Virus record (IMG/VR): IMGVR_UViG_3300028418_000524
Span: 1 to 41,923 of that record
Length of the DNA: 41,923 nucleotides
Origin: a virus
Direction: 5' to 3' (one strand)
Positions 38,634-41,923 of the stretch are shown here, one piece after another. A model generated the notes under the pieces. The model searched no databases. It was not told the DNA's origin and worked only from the letters and a program-made list of their open reading frames with translations. Position 1 is the first letter of the stretch. Each line of letters opens with the position of its first letter. Position numbers and translations under genes: made by a program.

Positions 38634-39306
38634 TGTTAAATCCCCATTTTCGTTCTTTACACCACCAACATTTATTACAATGACCTATACCTGGATCAGG
38701 AACATCTTTCTTCCATTCCTCACTATTTGTTTGCCAATAAATGTCGTACTCACAAGATCTCGTAATTGGAAAAAGTGAATCTAATAAGTTTAATTCTTTA
38801 TACATTTCTGCAATTATTTTTTTATTGATATTTGTCCATGGTGTATACCAATATCTGTTTGGAATTAATTCGTCAATGTTTAATTTAGTACGTGGATTTT
38901 TGTTTCGTGTGGATTCTGTGGTTTCTAATCCAAATGTATCTGTTATTTCTTTGGGCGGATTTGCAGTTACTCCTGTATAGATAACATTGACATCGTTTAG
39001 ATATGTTCGAAGTTTTGGCCATAAATTTGCTGGTGTTTGTGTTTTACAATAACTGCTATGATGTTCAATATTTGAATTGCCAGTTAGTTGTATACATTTT
39101 TCAATAACATTATTTGCAACTAAAACATTATATCTATTCCGGTCGTTGTTACCAGTAGTAAAAATATGTAATTTATCAGATGAATGCTTCATTAACAAAT
39201 ATAAAAGTAAACTACTATCAGTACCCCCACTACAACTTATTCCAAGTGGTCCTTTATAAATGTCTAAGGGTACATTGGCAACTGTGATGGTATCAACAGG
39301 AGTCAT
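38623..39306 (-). CDS. queC: QueC-like PP-loop ATPase
   Basis: The N-terminal ATP-pyrophosphatase loop is SGGTDSSLLLY (26-36). The C-terminal zinc site has four cysteines: C185 in ITRSCEYD, and C210, C213 and C216 in HCNKCWWC, in the same order as QueC (7-cyano-7-deazaguanine synthase), which makes preQ0 from CDG. IYTGVTANPPKEITDTFG loosely matches the QueC iGvN...D segment. The 227-residue length fits QueC (about 230). The central region is diverged and the gene sits with radical SAM genes rather than with queE, so another PP-loop function is possible. Confidence 0.58.
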   Translation of the reverse strand: MTPVDTITVANVPLDIYKGPLGISCSGGTDSSLLLYLLMKHSSDKLHIFTTGNNDRNRYNVLVANNVIEKCIQLTGNSNIEHHSSYCKTQTPANLWPKLRTYLNDVNVIYTGVTANPPKEITDTFGLETTESTRNKNPRTKLNIDELIPNRYWYTPWTNINKKIIAEMYKELNLLDSLFPITRSCEYDIYWQTNSEEWKKDVPDPGIGHCNKCWWCKERKWGFNNVK

Positions 39307-39309
39307 TTT

Positions 39310-39492
39310 TTATTTTTGATCTAGTGCGTTATTTTTAAATGCTTTGTCCATGCCTATTTTATTTGCCAATGCTCTACGTTGTTTAATTTTATCTGCAATA
39401 CTGTCTTGTTCTGGCGGACGTTTTTTTATAACTTTTTTTGTCTGTGTTTTTGGACGGTATGTTGCAAAACCAAATATTTCATTTATCTTCAT
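39310..39492 (-). CDS. Small basic protein with MKINEI head
   Basis: A 60-residue, lysine/arginine-rich protein: MKINEIFGFATYRPKT, then KKVIKKRPPEQDSIADKI, then KQRRALANKIGMDKAFK. The head matches the M-K-I-x-E-I pattern of nearby genes; the rest is a basic helix. Its start overlaps the next gene's stop by 4 bases. It may bind DNA. Function unknown. Confidence 0.55.
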   Translation of the reverse strand: MKINEIFGFATYRPKTQTKKVIKKRPPEQDSIADKIKQRRALANKIGMDKAFKNNALDQK

Positions 39493-39800
39493 TTTTTTCC
39501 GCCCTTCATGTTAGCACACCAGTGATACATCTTTGCTCGTTCACCAGATGCTTTTTTTGCCTTTGCTCTAAGATCTGTTACTGACCCTTTACAACTGGCA
39601 CCTGCTCTTTTTACTCTACCCGGTCTGCTTTTGCCTTTCTTTTTACCATCAGCAAAGTTTTCACCTACTCTGTATGGATATGCCATCATGGAGTGGAACC
39701 CCATCTGCATTTTGCCTTTAATTTTTTTTTCGTATTTGTTTAGTTGTTTTTCAACGTCAGGATGTACGTATTTTGTGGCCAATATTTCTTTTATTTTCAT
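39489..39800 (-). CDS. Small basic protein with cysteine/tryptophan module
   Basis: The 103-residue protein starts MKIKEILATKYVHPD and carries in its second half GKSRPGRVKRAGASCKGSVT and DLRAKAKKASGERAKMYHWC, then ANMKGGKK. This C-terminal module (SCKGSVT...MYHWC) is one I remember in several otherwise unrelated marine phage proteins. It is strongly basic and has two conserved cysteines. A DNA-binding or capsid-packaged role is plausible. Function unknown. Confidence 0.6.
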   Translation of the reverse strand: MKIKEILATKYVHPDVEKQLNKYEKKIKGKMQMGFHSMMAYPYRVGENFADGKKKGKSRPGRVKRAGASCKGSVTDLRAKAKKASGERAKMYHWCANMKGGKK

Positions 39801-40402
39801 TATTCAACATTGCCTTTGTGCCTGGCCTTTTTTGCAGTTTCACCTTTTTCCATTGCCTCTGCCCATACAACCATGTTGTTTACAAGACTCTTAACCATGC
39901 CGATAGTTTCTGAATCTTTTAAAATTTCATTTCTGCCTTGTGCTTCTGATTCTATGTTACAAAGTGGCGGTGTTGTTAGTGCTAAATTAGATGCAAAACT
40001 ATATAATGTTCCTGTTATGTGTTGCCAACCATCTACACCTCCAGAAACAATGCTACCAAACACTTTGCCAAACATTGGTTTGTAATGGTTATCATCTAAA
40101 CTCCATGTATCGATGTAATCTAATCTTTCAATTAATGCCTGTGTATGACTGCTGAACATACCCCACCATATAGGAGTAGCAACAATAATACCTGCCATGT
40201 CCGGTTGTATCATTCTATGAATTACTGGACGTAAGTCGTCATCTTCATCTTTTGTACTGTTTTTGTAGTTCAATTCTGCCATGTTTACTATCTCGCATTC
40301 ATGACCTACTTTTTCAAAACCTAGTTTGACCATTTCACAAACAACAGATGTGTTTGATTCTGTGCTTGGTGTTAGTGTTCCGTTTACAATTATAAATTTC
40401 AT
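39800..40402 (-). CDS. Flavodoxin-fold NAD(P)H-dependent reductase
   Basis: The 200-residue protein has the flavin-binding pattern of NADPH-dependent FMN reductases: MKFIIVNGTLTPSTESNTSVV, where the phosphate-binding loop sits after the first strand, and GIIVATPIWWGMFSSHTQALIERLD (about 93-117) with the family motif P-x-x-W/Y-x-x-x-x-x-x-x-x-x-x-x-D. A later SIVSGGVDGWQHITGTLY fits the flavin-contact loop. It would reduce flavin or quinone-type substrates and might supply electrons to the Fe-S enzymes here. Overlap with neighbours is by 1-2 bases. Confidence 0.78.
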   Translation of the reverse strand: MKFIIVNGTLTPSTESNTSVVCEMVKLGFEKVGHECEIVNMAELNYKNSTKDEDDDLRPVIHRMIQPDMAGIIVATPIWWGMFSSHTQALIERLDYIDTWSLDDNHYKPMFGKVFGSIVSGGVDGWQHITGTLYSFASNLALTTPPLCNIESEAQGRNEILKDSETIGMVKSLVNNMVVWAEAMEKGETAKKARHKGNVE

Positions 40403-40403
40403 A

Positions 40404-40796
40404 TTACTTCTTTGTTTTTACGTTCTTGGCTTTGCCAGTTCTGTTTGCGTTGGGATCTTTTCTTCTCTTTCTACTTGCCGCAGACTTCCTGCCTTTCTTG
40501 CCCAGTGCGTTTGCTTTTGACCTTGGTAGGCATTTAGGTTTACCTTCTTTTGAAGAACCTCTCGCACAGTCTCCTCTGATTTTTCCATCTGGACCAAAAC
40601 GTACCCATTTGTCTTTGAACCATTTTTTTAAATTTTCATTTAGTGTTTCTTCAAATACTAATTCACCGCAGTTCACACAGAAGTCTACGTCTTCTGCTTT
40701 AACACAGTTGGGTACACGTTTGCCGAACATGGTCTTCATGCCCTTCTTTGTGTAACCTTTCCAACACTTTTCTGTTACTATTTCTGCGTATCTCAT
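40404..40796 (-). CDS. Basic phage protein with two cysteine modules
   Basis: A 130-residue protein starting MRYAEIVTEKCWKGYTKKG, then MKTMFGKRVPNCVKAED, a CVNCGE pair, and RFGPDGKIRGDCARGSSKEG followed by KPKCLPRSKANALGKKGRKS and a lysine/arginine tail. These modules (CWKGY...VPNCVK and RGDC...KCLPRSKA) recur in marine T4-like phages, from memory. The C-terminus should bind nucleic acid. The MRYAEI start fits the shared head pattern. Function unknown. Confidence 0.6.
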   Translation of the reverse strand: MRYAEIVTEKCWKGYTKKGMKTMFGKRVPNCVKAEDVDFCVNCGELVFEETLNENLKKWFKDKWVRFGPDGKIRGDCARGSSKEGKPKCLPRSKANALGKKGRKSAASRKRRKDPNANRTGKAKNVKTKK

Positions 40797-41413
40797 TTTA
40801 CAAATGCTCCAATCCTTCCGTGTATGTCAGGATGTTTTATATATTTATAGCCTTCCGGAGCCTTGGTTGCTTGTCCTTTCCATACGGGCAAATACTCCTG
40901 TCGGTCTCCTTCAAAATCTACATTGTGTCTAAAGTGCATTTCAATTACTTTACCACCGATATATTCAACGTTCAATCTAGGCTTGTTTGCAAAGTGTTTT
41001 TTTATTAACGGATGTAAAGGACAGTCTTCGTCCACACGTATCCATTTGTCCCAACGTTGGAGTGTGTTTTCTTTTTTAAATCCTTCAACACATCTCACTT
41101 GTTTGCCTTTGTCATAGTCAACTGTGAAATGCCTTCCTTCGAACCATTCACACCAAAATGTTCCTATGGGTAAATGTGCTGTGCTTTTTTTGAGATGCAT
41201 TTTCTTTGCACCCATACCCAAACCAAACACATTAAGAACTGGTCGAACTATGTAGTCACCTTCTTTGGGTACTTCTATACCTGCAGGTCCACAGTTGTAT
41301 CCTAATTTTTTTGAAAGTATAAGTTTATCCAATGCCCAGAGATCATCTGCCTTTGGATTTTTCCAATACAGATCTTCTGCATCAGGTTGTTGTGTTAATT
41401 CAAATAGTTTCAC
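40793..41413 (-). CDS. Conserved phage protein with ATP-grasp-like features
   Basis: The 206-residue protein begins MKLFELTQQPDAEDLYW. It contains KEGDYIVRPVLNVFGLGMGAKKMHL, IGTFWCEWFEGRHFTVDYDKGK and NVEYIGGKVIEMHFRHNVDF. The last resembles the N-x-E...E-x-x-x-R metal-site strand of ATP-grasp enzymes, and IVRPV...GxGxK resembles an ATP-lysine region, but the match is weak. It overlaps the 41410 gene by 4 bases. No reaction can be assigned. Confidence 0.6.
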   Translation of the reverse strand: MKLFELTQQPDAEDLYWKNPKADDLWALDKLILSKKLGYNCGPAGIEVPKEGDYIVRPVLNVFGLGMGAKKMHLKKSTAHLPIGTFWCEWFEGRHFTVDYDKGKQVRCVEGFKKENTLQRWDKWIRVDEDCPLHPLIKKHFANKPRLNVEYIGGKVIEMHFRHNVDFEGDRQEYLPVWKGQATKAPEGYKYIKHPDIHGRIGAFVK

Positions 41414-41595
41414 TTTTTGCTCTTGTTACCCCAGTTGGCCGCACCTTTTTTACGACACTGAACTAGAGCACCAGAGGCATAGGCTGAAGGCCAAACTTTG
41501 TATCTTGATTTTACTTTGTGATAGCAGGCATCTTGTTTCTCTGCTAGTTGTTCAAATTGTTCTTCTGTGATTCCTGTAATCTCGTTGATCTTCAT
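41410..41595 (-). CDS. Small basic protein with KVKSRY...CRKKG module
   Basis: The 61-residue protein starts MKINEITGITEEQFEQLAEK, then DACYHKVKSRYKVWPSAYAS, then GALVQCRKKGAANWGNKSKK. The C-terminal 40 residues form a compact basic module with two cysteines and aromatic residues that I remember from many marine phage proteins. The MKINEI head and the QLAE-K step resemble a T4 prohead-protease site. Its stop overlaps the next start by 4 bases. Function unknown. Confidence 0.6.
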   Translation of the reverse strand: MKINEITGITEEQFEQLAEKQDACYHKVKSRYKVWPSAYASGALVQCRKKGAANWGNKSKK

Positions 41596-41598
41596 GTA

Positions 41599-41923
41599 TT
41601 ACCACTTTCTACACGACCAATATCTTGCTTTGGTTTTTGGTCCTGGGTTCGCACAGTTGTGACGTGCTCTAAATGATTTTCTTGCTTTTGGATTGCTCTT
41701 TCTAATTCTCATTGTTTTTCTTTTTGCACTTGTACCGCCGTGTCCAAAGTTAACTTTTTTTACATTGCCTGTTTTTGGATCCTTGACGTACACTTTAAAT
41801 TTTTTGGTGTCACCACGCATGGGTTTGTTAAGTGGAACTTTTCTACCTTGATATTCTGCTTCGAACAGATCGTTTTCATCAATGCTGTATGCTAGATAAC
41901 CAAACTCTTCATGAAAATCTTGT
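41599..41923 (-). CDS. C-terminal part of a phage protein with a basic tail (5' truncated by window edge)
   Basis: The frame is open to the right edge, so the start lies outside the window and the ATG at 41820 is internal. The visible part reads ...FGYLAYSIDENDLFEAEYQG, then RKVPLNKPMRGDTKKFKVYV, then a basic end KSFRARHNCANPGPKTKARY followed by WSCRKW. The RARHNC...ARYWSC module, with two cysteines, recurs at the ends of marine phage structural or head-associated proteins, from memory. Function unknown. Confidence 0.58.
   Translation of the reverse strand, partial: QDFHEEFGYLAYSIDENDLFEAEYQGRKVPLNKPMRGDTKKFKVYVKDPKTGNVKKVNFGHGGTSAKRKTMRIRKSNPKARKSFRARHNCANPGPKTKARYWSCRKW

Noticed and set aside
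1-41923. tRNA genes, CRISPR arrays, integrase, insertion sequences
   Set aside because: I looked for TTCGAANNC-type tRNA arms, spaced direct repeats, transposase or integrase motifs and terminal inverted repeats and saw none; a covariance search would be more sensitive for tRNAs.

Overview
The window looks like part of the genome of a T4-like marine myovirus. It is gene-dense and AT-rich, and carries T4-type replication genes: a family B DNA polymerase (gp43 type), a gp45-type sliding clamp, a DsbA-like DNA-binding protein and an RNase H/5' nuclease. These sit among many small proteins of the kind found in marine T4-like phages. No photosynthesis gene, integrase, tRNA, CRISPR array or IS element was seen. 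A heterotrophic marine host such as a SAR11-type bacterium is plausible, but that is inference. No stretch longer than about 90 bases lacks a gene.

Layout. Positions 1-7448 are one + strand operon: the tail of an unidentified gene, three radical SAM enzymes, small membrane proteins, an MBD4-like DNA glycosylase, a NodU-type carbamoyltransferase, an NAD-dependent sugar epimerase and a 2OG-Fe(II) oxygenase. From 7441 to the right edge every gene is on the - strand. Transcription therefore runs right to left there, and the two blocks converge with an 8-base ORF overlap. 7.4-15.6 kb holds small conserved phage proteins, a MoxR-type AAA ATPase paired with a metallopeptidase/VWA protein, and RNase H. 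15.6-27.7 kb is a nucleotide and DNA-modification block: QueE, a YhhQ-type transporter, a phosphoribosyltransferase, GMP reductase, FolE, GalE, a glycosyltransferase, a peroxiredoxin, a QueD-like protein, a TGT-fold protein matching DpdA, and the sliding clamp. 27.7-31.6 kb carries DNA polymerase, DsbA and membrane proteins. 31.6-41.9 kb carries a cold-shock protein, virion-associated-looking proteins that share an N-terminal M-K-I-x-E-I type signature, three tandem SPASM radical SAM paralogues, a QueC-like PP-loop ATPase, a flavodoxin-fold reductase and several small very basic proteins.

How the genes work together. The main system is an apparent 7-deazaguanine DNA-modification pathway. FolE opens GTP, the QueD-like and QueE proteins carry the intermediate to 7-carboxy-7-deazaguanine, and the QueC-like PP-loop enzyme would make preQ0. 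YhhQ may import preQ0/preQ1, and the DpdA-like transglycosylase would insert the base into DNA. The DpdA-like protein is encoded next to the sliding clamp and ends in a tail (FSSLFE) resembling the end of the polymerase (FNSLFEF). This suggests base exchange coupled to the replisome through the clamp. Several genes of this block follow near-perfect sigma-70 promoters, while genes in the 31-38 kb region follow TAAATA boxes placed so that transcription would start at or next to the ATG.
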